This document shows positions 37,398 through 46,512 of a stretch of DNA of 64,000 nt, in pieces. The notes under the pieces are model-generated. The model was not told the origin of the DNA, ran no database searches, and saw nothing but the letters and a program-made list of their open reading frames with translations. A program made the position numbers and the translations under genes. The stretch's first letter is position 1, and every line of letters begins with the position of its first letter. Where the stretch lies: assembly GCF_000332195.1 (NCBI RefSeq), contig NZ_KB235922.1, positions 3,507,322 through 3,571,321 of the forward strand. The letters run 5' to 3'. This DNA comes from Pleurocapsa sp. PCC 7319. Its GTDB lineage: Bacteria > Cyanobacteriota > Cyanobacteriia > Cyanobacteriales > Xenococcaceae.

Positions 37398-37592
37398 CAG
37401 GCTTCCTATCTCTGGGAAGCCTGTGTAGTGTGAATAATTTTAGTTACCATGAAGGTCTAAAACCAGTAGTCATGTTACCAAGGGAAACTAGAGTCGAAAC
37501 CCTGAGTCTAAAACGGATTCAGGACTACCTCTGGATTACATTCCTTACAAGGAATACTTTCAATTCATTGATTGTTCCTTGAGAACCAGAGG
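37398..37592. ncRNA. Candidate structured RNA between precursor and RTX genes
   Basis: The 331-base gap 37346-37676 has no gene but several stems: CAGGCTTCC 37398-37406 with GGAAGCCTG 37415-37423; CATGA 37448-37452 with TCATG 37470-37474; CCTGAGTC 37501-37508 with GGATTCAGG 37515-37523 (one wobble); and CCTCTGG 37528-37534 with CCAGAGG 37586-37592, enclosing ATTCCT-TACA-AGGAAT at 37540-37555. The nested set suggests a folded RNA, either the 5' leader of the RTX gene or the 3' end of the precursor transcript. No known riboswitch class is recognised and the strand is not certain. Confidence 0.4.
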
Positions 37593-37676
37593 CTGAAACG
37601 ACGCCAAATAATTAGACTAATTGCTATGCGCAACAGTAAGTCCAGCTACTTTGCCCCTCATGGTAGGGTATTGTTC

Positions 37677-38057
37677 TTATGCATAAAATCGGGCAACGTC
37701 CTGCGCACGAGTCTGGTGTGTACTTAGACTATCACTCCCTGCTGAATATATTGCGACAACATCAAGTGAATCAGAACATAATGCGATAACTAGATTGTTA
37801 TTGTCAGGTCTTGCAAAAACAATAGATCCAGAGTTATTACTAACTTGGGGATTAAGTCTTGCTTGCTGCATTGACAGAAATGCTTCATCTACGCAAGAAC
37901 TCGTATTACGAAAGGTACGTTCTAAGATTGTATAAGATGTTATTCCTCCAGCTAGTATTTCAGATTGTCGATCTGAAAGATCTTCAAAAAATTCATTGTT
38001 ATTTTTCAACATGATTTTTTCATTTCCTTGTTGATTAAGTTTATTAATATTTGACAT
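37677..38057 (-). CDS. Double-glycine leader precursor peptide/protein
   Basis: Start set at ATG 38057 because GGGAG lies seven bases before it; the open frame extends 22 codons further upstream. The 126-aa product has a leader ending FFEDLSDRQSEILAGG, with Gly37-Gly38 and the usual Leu, Ser and Glu spacing of class IIb-like leaders. The predicted mature part is residues 39-126 (88 aa) with two cysteines, Cys55 and Cys94, and a mixed polar composition. It is not obviously a pore-forming bacteriocin. The C39 ABC exporter, HlyD adaptor and a thioredoxin-RTX fusion follow on the same strand, so this is the likely cargo. No immunity gene is recognisable. The core resembles no family I know. Confidence 0.75.
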   Translation of the reverse strand: MSNINKLNQQGNEKIMLKNNNEFFEDLSDRQSEILAGGITSYTILERTFRNTSSCVDEAFLSMQQARLNPQVSNNSGSIVFARPDNNNLVIALCSDSLDVVAIYSAGSDSLSTHQTRAQDVARFYA

Positions 38058-38160
38058 AATTTTCTCCCTATTTAAGATGAATTTTTTTGATTTCGAAAGC
38101 TTTTTGTTGCTTTCTGTAATCATTATGTTTGATTCTTTTATTGAATTGTTGAGTTGAATT
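38040..38160 (-). promoter_or_regulatory. Duplicated leader region, copy upstream of the GG precursor
   Basis: This is the partner of 35920-36045. It covers the ribosome site, the purine-rich AGAAAGCAACAAAAAGCTTTC stretch and ATCAAACATAATGA. The promoter itself should lie further upstream, towards 38160-38518, where the sequence is very AT-rich. Apart from one hairpin, nothing else in 38161-38518 is recognisable. Confidence 0.55.
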
Positions 38161-38294
38161 CAGGACTATTTCAAATAGTTTTTATTTTTAAATTCAGTAA
38201 TTTTTAGATTTATTTACATAAAGATATTTTTTATATTTGTCCAGGTAATCATTACTAGTTTGATGCTCCAATACTAGGGAACTAATAATAGAAA

Positions 38295-38317
38295 AACCGC
38301 TTCTGAATGAAGCGGTT
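38295..38317 (-). terminator. Hairpin with T-run on the minus strand, upstream of the precursor
   Basis: AACCGCTTC (38295-38303) and GAAGCGGTT (38309-38317) form a 9-base stem with a 5-base loop. Read leftward the stem is followed by TTTTTCTATT, a classic terminator shape. There is no leftward gene directly upstream, so it may be an attenuator in a long precursor leader or may shield the locus from read-through. Confidence 0.55.
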
Positions 38318-38518
38318 ATGAACACCAAATCAAGAGAAAAACAACTTTTATTGGTTTTATTATGCTTGTTGTAAAGTAATAATAGTTGAGTTTTATTGAG
38401 GAATAAAAAATTATTAATAGCTAATTTATTATTTACTGGCGAGCTTAAAATAAATTTTTCTTATCTAAATTCAGGTAAAATAGGTAACTCTAGACTCTAA
38501 GTATCAACAGGTTGGGCG

Positions 38519-39925
38519 ATGAAATTCAATCTAGATGAAGCTCTCAACACTGCCAATCAAGCAATATATCAAAAACAGCATCGTTACCTTACTGATGTAG
38601 AAATAATAGTATTTAAAGGAGCTTGGGAGCGAGAAGACTACGATACGATCGCTGCCAAAAATCAATATGCTACTAGTTACATTAGTCAGGATGTCGCGCC
38701 GAAACTATGGAAAAATTTGTCAGAAGCTTTAGGGGAAAAAGTTAAAAAAAGTAATTTTAAAGAAACCCTCAAAAGACGTTGGGAAAGTGAATTAAACCTA
38801 GAGAAAAGTTTGTCAACTGTAGAAAAAAAAGCTGGTAAGGTTGCTAATTTAGAACGATCAGCTTTGCTGGTGCGCAAAGCGCAATCGTCTGTGTTCGAGA
38901 GTCACCACAGCGAACTTATAGATTTCACTACTAAAGTATATATCGAGCGTCCTCCTATAGAATCAATCTTTTATGAAACCTTACTACAGCCTGGTTCCTT
39001 AGTTCGGATTAAAGCTCCTAACTTAATGGGTAAAACATCTCTTATTACTAGAATTTTGTCTCCAATATCTCAAGAAGGATACCATACCGTTAATTTAAGT
39101 TTTGAATTGGCAGATAGAAGTACACACTTTACCAATCTCAACAAATTCTTACGCTGGTTTTGCCTGAATGTTACAAGAGAATTAAAATTGACCAATCAGC
39201 TAGATGAGTATTGGGATGAAGAAGGAATGGGCGCAAAAGTTAGCTGCACTACTTATTTTGAAGAGTATTTATTGTCTGAAGTAAAGAGTCCTCTTGTTTT
39301 ATGTTTAGACGATGTAGATTTACTTTTTCCTCATCCAGAAATATATGAAGACTTTTTTGGTTTATTACGTTCCTGGTATGAGAAGGCTAGAACTAGAAAA
39401 CTGTGGCAAAAATTGCGGTTAGCGATCGCGCATTCAACGGATGTATATATCAGATTAAATATCAATCAATCTCCCTTTAATGTGGGATTGCCCATTGAAT
39501 TACCAGAATTTAACTTTAAGCAAGTTCAAGAGCTAGCTAAAATACATAAACTAAACATAAACACATCTCAGATTACAGAGCAGGATCTTGCCTCCTTAAT
39601 GTCGATGGTAGGAGGGCATCCTTATTTGCTACAACAAGCTTTTTCTCATCTAACAAATAACCCCAACGTACCTATCAAAGATTTGCTGGATAAAGCTGCT
39701 ACAGATTCCGGTATTTATAGCAATCATCTACGAGAACACTGGTTAAATTTACAACAACATCCAGAACTAGCAATAGCTTTTCAACAAGTAGTGACTTCTA
39801 ATAATCCAGTACAATTAGAACCAATATCTGCCTATCAATTACAAAGTATGGGTTTAGTCAAACTATTGGGAAATCAGGTGGAACCTCGCTGCAACTTATA
39901 CCACCAGTATTTTTCACAGCGTTAG
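38519..39925 (+). CDS. HTH plus AAA-like/STAND-type NTPase
   Basis: A 468-aa protein. The N-terminus (about 1-95) is a helical HTH-like domain (LTDVEIIVFKGAWEREDYDT then DVAPKLWKNLSEALGEKV), like the VMAP-M9 type found in front of cyanobacterial NTPases. The rest (about 140-460) is an AAA-like P-loop domain: Walker A APNLMGKTSLITRI, Walker B LVLCLDDVDLLF, and a sensor-type segment MSMVGGHPYLLQQAF. It has no membrane helix. It is divergent from the GG-precursor gene with 461 bases between, so it could be its regulator, but no effector domain is present. Related in domain to the NTPase-CHASE2 protein at 41098-43440. Confidence 0.82.
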   Translation: MKFNLDEALNTANQAIYQKQHRYLTDVEIIVFKGAWEREDYDTIAAKNQYATSYISQDVAPKLWKNLSEALGEKVKKSNFKETLKRRWESELNLEKSLSTVEKKAGKVANLERSALLVRKAQSSVFESHHSELIDFTTKVYIERPPIESIFYETLLQPGSLVRIKAPNLMGKTSLITRILSPISQEGYHTVNLSFELADRSTHFTNLNKFLRWFCLNVTRELKLTNQLDEYWDEEGMGAKVSCTTYFEEYLLSEVKSPLVLCLDDVDLLFPHPEIYEDFFGLLRSWYEKARTRKLWQKLRLAIAHSTDVYIRLNINQSPFNVGLPIELPEFNFKQVQELAKIHKLNINTSQITEQDLASLMSMVGGHPYLLQQAFSHLTNNPNVPIKDLLDKAATDSGIYSNHLREHWLNLQQHPELAIAFQQVVTSNNPVQLEPISAYQLQSMGLVKLLGNQVEPRCNLYHQYFSQR

Positions 39926-40012
39926 AGATATAGCTAAAATGGCGATTATCAATTCAGTACTAGTCTGTCAATTTTGAAATGAGTATAACTCCAAATTCCT
40001 TTGCCTGCTTTA

Positions 40013-40837
40013 CTATGGTTCAATTACCTCAACATTTCCTAAAAATGCAGCAGAGGATATTTCTTCTAAGTTCACATGTTGATCGCTTAAAAGTTGATTC
40101 CAAATTTGTTTAAGAATAGAATTATCGGGTTGCTCCAAACGCAACTGAGCTAACTCTGTTAACGCATCGTACCAAATACCATGTTTGGCATAAGTAGCGA
40201 TTTGATTGAGAGGTTTGGATGCAGTTTTTTGGATTTCGCGCCTAAAATCCTGGGAATAAGCAACTCGTTCTATCATTCCTGTCAAAGAAGCGGGAGTTGA
40301 GAAATCATCTTTAGACAATGAATTAGAACAGTTAATATCAACATACCAACGATATGATTTACCTACTTTTAAAGATTCAACAGTAGAAGGTAATTTAATA
40401 CCCATAATTCCTGGTTTGGTTTTAAGTTGAAAACGAGTGCGATAAAGCTCTTTATCTCCATCCTGTAAAGAAAATTCTCCATAAGGTGCTTCGTTTTTGG
40501 TATAAGGTAAATATACCCAGATCGTAGGGCGATCGCTGGTAGTAAATTTTAAATAGTTTTTTCCTGCCAGAGATTGGAGTTGTGGTAAATAAGAATTATA
40601 AAGACAGTCACCTCGACTTCCAGTCCCTTTATTTGATTTAGGGGTTCCCCTATTAGGAGGTTCTAGCTGTGCTGGAGGATTGAAGCTAATTTTGACCTCT
40701 TGAGCATGACTATTGGTTTGATCGTTTGACTGGGCTAATAATAGTCCTGGACTATAGATTAGGCTAGAAAAGCCTATAATTATAGCCAAAATGCTTTTGG
40801 GTTGAAATTCAAGTGTTTTTCTCAATTTTTTCCACAT
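40013..40837 (-). CDS. Exported DUF928 protein
   Basis: A 274-aa protein with a signal peptide (hydrophobic 16-35, cut near LLLAQS). The mature domain has family features: a Cys near the start (GDCLYNSYLPQLQSLAG), the segment RPTIWVYLPYTKNEAPYGEFSLQD, and WYVDINCSNSLSKDDF with a second Cys, possibly disulfide-bonded to the first. DUF928 proteins are found in cyanobacteria near CHAT, CHASE2 and hemagglutinin-type genes, as here. It follows the CHASE2 gene by 260 bases. Its role is unknown; a periplasmic location is expected. Confidence 0.85.
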   Translation of the reverse strand: MWKKLRKTLEFQPKSILAIIIGFSSLIYSPGLLLAQSNDQTNSHAQEVKISFNPPAQLEPPNRGTPKSNKGTGSRGDCLYNSYLPQLQSLAGKNYLKFTTSDRPTIWVYLPYTKNEAPYGEFSLQDGDKELYRTRFQLKTKPGIMGIKLPSTVESLKVGKSYRWYVDINCSNSLSKDDFSTPASLTGMIERVAYSQDFRREIQKTASKPLNQIATYAKHGIWYDALTELAQLRLEQPDNSILKQIWNQLLSDQHVNLEEISSAAFLGNVEVIEP

Positions 40838-41097
40838 TTTCTTACACCCTAAAAGCTCAATTGATAGTTTTAAACTTGAGAAAATTTCTAAATCTTCTCA
40901 GTTTTATTTTTAACTATGGGTGAAAAGATAAAAATATGCATACTTCAAGCTTTATTATTCCAAGCTAGAAATCAATCGGGAATAATTAGGGAAGATTCAA
41001 TGTTTTGATAGTTAAAAATTTTTAAGCGATCACCAAATTCAAGTAAATCAAACCCAAAATAATTTTTATTTTGATATTCCTTTGGGGAAAACTTCAA

Positions 41098-43440
41098 TCA
41101 ATACTTTGTCTTTAACAGTAATCGATGACTGTAGATAGCAATGCTGCTTGCAGTGAATACAAGTACGAGTATAGAGGGAACTAGAGGTAGCCAGCCTCCA
41201 TTCAGTATGAGTAATATCCAACAACTTATATATACGAAACTAGCAGTAATTCCTACTACTAAGATTGCAGATATAGGTGAAGAAAAACGCCAAACTAATA
41301 AACCTCCTGCTGAAGACCAAAAACAAATCCAGACAACTTCCTGAGGCTTTGACAACCACCATATTAAAGGTCGATTATCCAAAACAGCACTGAGAATTTG
41401 ACTGACCATATGGGCTTGAATCTCTACACCGCTTATAGTGTTTACTGACCAGTTTCTCATACTAAGAGGTGTACGCCAGCGATCATCGTTAAAATCAGCA
41501 GCAGTAGTACCAATGATAACAACACGATCTTTAACTAATTCTGGATTAAAGCGAGAGCTCAATACTTCTTGCAGAGTAATTTTGTGTGCGATGCGATCGG
41601 TACTGCGATAGTTAAGTAATATTTGATGTCCACTAGCATCAATATTATGATAGCCTCCTGTATTGCTTTCTAAGGTTTTAAAAATAATGTCATCCAGTTG
41701 AAGATATTTGTTAAGACTAATTTCAGCATCAATTCCTTCTTCAGCTAAATAACGATTAGCTAATTGCCAGCTAAATGAAAAATTATTTTTACAAGGAAAG
41801 GCAGAATTAACGGCAAGCAAATAACGGCGAATAATACCGTCTGCATCTATAACGACATTATTAAATCCTTGACGATGAGGAGGAACTTTTGGTGGGGGAT
41901 TTACTCGTGCTTCCCCATATTGGCAGATAGCGTAAAAGCGATCGCTCTTTTGCATTCGAGTTGCTAAATTAAGATATTCTTTCCCTAGGGGGGCTTCACG
42001 ATAGAGATCTAAGCCAATGGCTCTTGGATGACCCTGTTCTAGCTTAGCTAGTAGTTTGTCTAAAGCGCGATTGGATAAAGACGCAGCACCTCTTTCAGCT
42101 AGAGGTTGAGAACGAACATCTTCTTCAGTAATTGTAACTAATAATAATCTGTCATCTAATCCTTCCTGGGGTCGGAGCCGCATCAACCAATCAAAAGACT
42201 GAAGTTCCCATGGTTGCAACCAGCCTAGTACTCGCATTCCGGTAACTATACTGGTAACTACAAGACTGAGCAAAAGTATGCTCCAAATAGGAAGTACCGA
42301 AATATTAGGTTCGAGTTGATTAAGCTGTTGTCTGACCCAAGGAAAATTAAAAACAGCTTGATAAATAGGATTTTTGACTACTAAATAACCTCGTTTTTGA
42401 GTTACCAAGCCAGATAAGCGCAATTCTAAATCTTCCTGACGGTTTTGAACTTTTATTTTTTTTCTTGGCAGAATTTTTTGATATAACTTGAGCAATTTAA
42501 CGGTAGAGCCAGAATTTCTTAAGATGCGATCGCGTACTGTTCTTAGATGTTCTGGTTCATCCTGAGCTTCCCAATTGTTAATGATGCGAGATTGAACCAA
42601 CTCTCTAATTAATTTTTTGTCGCTCTGAGGTCGCTCATGGCGAGCGCTACTTTTAACATTTAACTGCTGAGATACCAACAGACATATTTTCTGAGTCAGG
42701 AAAGGCTGTCCTCCTGTCCAATACAGTATTTCTTTTAAGATACTTTGAGGATTTGTGACTTTTCCCTCAAATCCCTTAGCTAAAGGGATACTTTCAGGAA
42801 GTTGAAAACCTTGCAGCTCGATCGCTTTGCCGATGTTGAAAGGAGTCGCATTTTCATCTTGAATTAAATCTGCAGGAGTAGCTACACCAAGCAAAATGAA
42901 AGTTAATCTTTTATACTCTGAATTAGTAGCCCGCTTATCATAACAATTGCGAATTAAGGCAAAAAATTCATCAGTAGAAAAGTTTAAACTAAGTACGCTA
43001 TCAATTTCATCGATAAAAATTACAATTTGGCGATCGCTCTGTTGTAATAGTACAGTTTCAATAAATTCACTCAAACTCTGTACTGGTGATAAATCTTCTC
43101 TTTCTCTCAACCAAGTTCGACGATTAACTTTTAACTCAAAACCACTAATTAGCTCTTGAATAATACCTCCATACCATTGCCGTGCAGTAATTTCCCGACT
43201 GCCAATTCCACTCAGTTCAATCTCAGTACAATTTATTCCTCGTGCTTGTAATTTATTCATCGTTCTAATTCGCAAGCTAGATTTACCCATCTGTCGCGAA
43301 TTTAAAATGTAGCAGTACTCCCCTGCTAATAAAGATTCATAGAGTTCTAAATCCGCCTGGCGATCAACATAAGTTGGTGCATCAGCCGGAAGACTTCCAC
43401 CCGCTTGATATTTATACCCAGAATCGAGGAAATTATCCAC
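41098..43440 (-). CDS. AAA-like NTPase fused to CHASE2 sensor domain
   Basis: A 780-aa protein starting with GTG. N-terminal AAA-like domain (about 1-370): Walker [16 protein letters not shown], Walker [16 protein letters not shown] membrane helix near 382-400 leads to a periplasmic CHASE2 domain (about 420-690) with [16 protein letters not shown] and [21 protein letters not shown]. Three membrane helices close the protein (about 695-775). No kinase, cyclase or other output domain follows, so signals probably pass to the NTPase part. It lies upstream of DUF928 on the same strand. Confidence 0.9.
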   Translation of the reverse strand: MDNFLDSGYKYQAGGSLPADAPTYVDRQADLELYESLLAGEYCYILNSRQMGKSSLRIRTMNKLQARGINCTEIELSGIGSREITARQWYGGIIQELISGFELKVNRRTWLREREDLSPVQSLSEFIETVLLQQSDRQIVIFIDEIDSVLSLNFSTDEFFALIRNCYDKRATNSEYKRLTFILLGVATPADLIQDENATPFNIGKAIELQGFQLPESIPLAKGFEGKVTNPQSILKEILYWTGGQPFLTQKICLLVSQQLNVKSSARHERPQSDKKLIRELVQSRIINNWEAQDEPEHLRTVRDRILRNSGSTVKLLKLYQKILPRKKIKVQNRQEDLELRLSGLVTQKRGYLVVKNPIYQAVFNFPWVRQQLNQLEPNISVLPIWSILLLSLVVTSIVTGMRVLGWLQPWELQSFDWLMRLRPQEGLDDRLLLVTITEEDVRSQPLAERGAASLSNRALDKLLAKLEQGHPRAIGLDLYREAPLGKEYLNLATRMQKSDRFYAICQYGEARVNPPPKVPPHRQGFNNVVIDADGIIRRYLLAVNSAFPCKNNFSFSWQLANRYLAEEGIDAEISLNKYLQLDDIIFKTLESNTGGYHNIDASGHQILLNYRSTDRIAHKITLQEVLSSRFNPELVKDRVVIIGTTAADFNDDRWRTPLSMRNWSVNTISGVEIQAHMVSQILSAVLDNRPLIWWLSKPQEVVWICFWSSAGGLLVWRFSSPISAILVVGITASFVYISCWILLILNGGWLPLVPSILVLVFTASSIAIYSHRLLLKTKY

Positions 43441-43909
43441 TATCTTTAGGGATTGCTGAATAGATTGTTGAAGAAATTCGAAATCTGCTTAAATAAGAAA
43501 GTAGAATATATCAATAATACAATATGGTTAATTCTGCTAAGTACAGATACCGTCTTAAAAGTCAAATAATTTGACAGTAACTAGAATCGAAAGACTTGCT
43601 AGTTTTCAGGACAACATAGACGATATGGAGAAGCTTTCACATAAGTGCGCCTAAAATAGCCATCGAGTGTTTTCCTCTTTGACGCAAGCGATTGGCTCTA
43701 TCACCTCGCGGAGCGAGATCGTGAAACCGCTGAATAATGGGATTGTGCCGCTGAGCCACAACGTAATCGTTCATTCCCCCCTCTAAATAAGTAGTTTCTA
43801 AATAAACAATATATTTACTATTATCAAGCCTCTTAAAGTAAGCATAGATTGAACTTAAAAATATATGATCAATATCTTCTGAACCAGATATTAATTTATT
43901 GAAAATCGA
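43441..43909. other. Intergenic region with an interspersed repeat
   Basis: No complete gene. At 43688-43721 lies a GC-rich repeat (GCGATTGGCTCTATCACCTC then GCGGAGCGAGATCG) that also occurs, inverted and with about 31 of 36 bases matching, inside the protease gene at 61972-62007. On the minus strand codons around 43640-43780 read MNDYVVAQRHNPIIQRFHDL and stop shortly after; this looks like a remnant of unknown family that contains the repeat. Confidence 0.45.
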
Positions 43910-44092
43910 CTACTTAATACTATTAGCCAATGAAGGTTTTTGAAGTGTTAACACTGACTCCTTAAGATAATAAACAAGCATTGACACGTCTATATTGGGC
44001 ATTTCTTGGTGACAAGTAGGGCAGAACCAAAAAACTCGATGGCGATTTAAATGTCTCAGTAAGCGATCATGGCAACATATACAATTATTCAT
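43910..44092 (-). CDS. Small zinc-ribbon protein, 60 aa
   Basis: The sequence has two CxxC knuckles, Cys4-Cys7 (NCICCHDRLLRHL) and Cys24-Cys27 (WFCPTCHQEMPNID), which should bind one zinc ion. The pattern LLRH, aromatic-WFC, PxCxQEMPN is one I know from small conserved cyanobacterial proteins of unknown role. The C-terminal half is a plain helix. ATG at 44092. Alone on its strand, with no close neighbours. Confidence 0.7.
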   Translation of the reverse strand: MNNCICCHDRLLRHLNRHRVFWFCPTCHQEMPNIDVSMLVYYLKESVLTLQKPSLANSIK

Positions 44093-44447
44093 TCTTTGAT
44101 TAATTAATATTGTTTAGAAGTTAACATTTAAATTGATTATTTCAGGATGATTATCGATTAATTGTAAACTTGGAAACTTATGTAACGCCTCTTTCCCTTG
44201 ATAGAATTAAAATAAAAGTTTGATAAATTTTTGCCCTATGTTAAATAGCCTTAATCAATAATTGGTAATAGATCACCAAGACTTAGTGATAACTCTACTA
44301 GGCAAGCCAGAATCCAAAAAGAGATAATAAAGATGTAAACAATCGAGGCATCGTTCATCTATCTAATCAAATTTTAGACAGACGGAAGTAGAGAAAATCT
44401 CTCGAAGGAACGCACTTTTCACAGTTTAACTTCAGAGGTGACAATTC
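44093..44447. other. Intergenic region, nothing recognised
   Basis: These 355 bases lie between the divergent zinc-ribbon gene and the 35-aa membrane peptide. The sequence is AT-rich with no repeat, hairpin or coding frame that I can support. It should contain promoters for both neighbours. Confidence 0.5.
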
Positions 44448-44555
44448 ATGGAATTTTCTAACAGCGATCTATTATGGCTACTTAGTATCATTACTATCTT
44501 TACAGCGGTTATGTCGCCCACTCTATGCTGGGTTTTAACAGCAAAATATCGTTAG
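44448..44555 (+). CDS. Single-helix membrane peptide, 35 aa
   Basis: ATG at 44448 with AGAGGTGA about seven bases upstream and a stop at 44553-44555. The sequence begins MEFSNSDLLWLLSIITIFTA and ends LCWVLTAKYR: one membrane helix of about 22 residues with a short basic tail. Size and form match the single-helix subunits of photosynthetic and NDH-1 complexes, but I cannot match it to a named one (not PetN, PetL, PsaM, PsaI or Psb30 as I know them). It is upstream of rsmB, 132 bases away. Confidence 0.55.
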   Translation: MEFSNSDLLWLLSIITIFTAVMSPTLCWVLTAKYR

Positions 44556-44687
44556 CACCAAGAGAAAGTGTCTTAACTTGTCTCACGATGAGATTAATCA
44601 GCAAGAGAAACAGAAATAGAACTTGTGCCCTAAACGATGGATTTATAAATGTACAATGAATAGGGCAATTTTTTCTTAATCTTCAGC

Positions 44688-46043
44688 ATGGCATCTATTC
44701 CCAGTTCCCGTCAGTTGGCTTTCATGGCACTAAAAAGTGTGTATCAAAAGAAAGCTTATACTGACATTGCCTTAAATCGCGTGATTAAGACTGTGGATAA
44801 ATCGCTGGAAATTAGCCAAGCAGACCGTAGTTTTGCTTGTGAACTGGTTTATGGCGTTGTTCGTCGGCAACGTACTCTGGATTCTTTAATAGATTTACTG
44901 GGTAAAAAAAAAGCAGCGCAACAACCACCAGACTTAAGAATTATTTTGCATCTTGGTTTATATCAGTTGCGTTATTTAGACCGCACTCCTAATGCAGCAG
45001 CAGTTAATACTAGTGTAGAGTTAGCCAAGGCGAATGGGATCTCTAAACTCGGTGGTGTGGTTAACGGCTTGTTGCGAGGATACATTCGTCAAGCTGAATC
45101 TGGGGACCCTTTGCAATTACCAGATGACCCCGTATCAAGATTAGGAGTACAACACAGTTTTCCTGATTGGATTGTGGAAACTTGGTTAGAGCAATTATCA
45201 ATTGAGGAAGTAGGTCAGCTACTTGCTTGGTTTAATCAATCTCCCAAAATTGATTTGCGAGTCAATACTTTAAAAAAAACTGTTGCCGAAGTAGAGACCG
45301 TATTTAAAGCTGCTGGAATCGTTGTCGAGCGTATACCTGGTTTACCTCAGGGATTAAGACTGGAAGGTGCCGGTGCTGTTACTGATTTACCTGGATATAA
45401 ACAGGGGTGGTGGGTCATTCAAGATAGTAGCGCGCAGTTAGTTACCCATTTACTCGATCCCCAACCTGAGGAGACAATTATTGATGCTTGTGCAGCACCA
45501 GGAGGAAAAACCACTCATATTGCCGAACTAATGAGGGATCGAGGTCAAGTTATCGCTTGCGATCGCGCTGCCAAACGATTAAACAAAGTGAGGGAGAACG
45601 CTGCTAGGCTGCATTTAAAATCAATCCAAATTGAAGTTGGAGATAGTCGCAATTTCCCTCAATTTGCTAGTATAGCTGACAGAGTTTTGTTAGATGCACC
45701 CTGTTCTGGTCTAGGTACATTACACAAACGTCCTGATATTCGCTGGCGACAAACAAATCAATCTATTCAGGAACTTTTTAAGTTACAAAGGGAACTATTA
45801 GAACAAGTAGCCCATTGGGTCAAACCAAAAGGTATTTTAGTTTATGCCACTTGTACTCTTAATCTTTTAGAAAATGAAAAAGTAATACAATCGTTTCTGG
45901 AAAACCACCTCAATTGGAGTATTCAATCTCCCCCTGATGTGATTGCAAAAAACTTGGTGACACCAGAAGAATGGATTAAAGTTTATCCTCATCTTCAGAA
46001 TATGGACGGATTTTTTATGGTGAGATTAATACGAGATTGGTGA
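44688..46043 (+). CDS. rsmB: 16S rRNA m5C967 methyltransferase
   Basis: Also called Sun/Fmu. The N-terminal NusB-like RNA-binding domain (about 1-135) includes SFACELVYGVVRRQRTLD. The C-terminal Rossmann methyltransferase has the SAM motif DACAAPGGKTTHIAELM, the motif IV Cys in LLDAPCSGLGTLHKRPDIRW and the motif VI Cys in YATCTLN; the second Cys is the catalytic one in this family. At 451 aa it is complete. The TerB-like gene begins one base after its stop. Confidence 0.93.
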   Translation: MASIPSSRQLAFMALKSVYQKKAYTDIALNRVIKTVDKSLEISQADRSFACELVYGVVRRQRTLDSLIDLLGKKKAAQQPPDLRIILHLGLYQLRYLDRTPNAAAVNTSVELAKANGISKLGGVVNGLLRGYIRQAESGDPLQLPDDPVSRLGVQHSFPDWIVETWLEQLSIEEVGQLLAWFNQSPKIDLRVNTLKKTVAEVETVFKAAGIVVERIPGLPQGLRLEGAGAVTDLPGYKQGWWVIQDSSAQLVTHLLDPQPEETIIDACAAPGGKTTHIAELMRDRGQVIACDRAAKRLNKVRENAARLHLKSIQIEVGDSRNFPQFASIADRVLLDAPCSGLGTLHKRPDIRWRQTNQSIQELFKLQRELLEQVAHWVKPKGILVYATCTLNLLENEKVIQSFLENHLNWSIQSPPDVIAKNLVTPEEWIKVYPHLQNMDGFFMVRLIRDW

Positions 46044-46044
46044 G

Positions 46045-46485
46045 ATGTGGAGATTTAAAACAACAATAAAAAACAAGATGAAGCAAATTCTGAAAATTCT
46101 GATTGCTGCCGCTTGGATAGATGGCATTATCCAACCAGAAGAGCGTATTTATTTACGTCGCATCGCTAAAGATTTTCAATTAGCTGATGATCCCGAACTT
46201 AAACCTCTACTGTCGGAATTAAGACCAGTTAAACCGACTGAGTGTTATCAATGGTTAGAAGAATATTTTGGCGAAAATCATTCTGCAGAAGATTATCAAG
46301 AACTGCTGGAGAAAATTAGTGGATTAGTTTACAGCGATGGTTATGTGGATGTTAGAGAAGCCAAATTAATTGAAACCATTCAAAGTTGCGATCCTGCAAA
46401 TCCAGAATGTCGTAATTCTGTTTTAGATAAACTATTGCGAAAAATTCAAAGAATATATAGAGCAGCAATAGAACAACAAGTTTAA
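46045..46485 (+). CDS. TerB-like family protein
   Basis: A 146-aa soluble protein with the TerB pattern: two helical halves each carrying an acidic, metal-binding-like loop, ILIAAAWIDGIIQPEERIYL and GLVYSDGYVDVREAKLIETI. The name comes from tellurite resistance operons, but isolated members like this one have no proven link to tellurite. The start may be ATG 46045 or ATG 46078 (MKQILKILIAA), which gives a more typical N-terminus. It is cotranscribed with rsmB. Confidence 0.75.
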   Translation: MWRFKTTIKNKMKQILKILIAAAWIDGIIQPEERIYLRRIAKDFQLADDPELKPLLSELRPVKPTECYQWLEEYFGENHSAEDYQELLEKISGLVYSDGYVDVREAKLIETIQSCDPANPECRNSVLDKLLRKIQRIYRAAIEQQV

Positions 46486-46512
46486 TCATTAAACTTTTAG
46501 TCAACTATTTTT

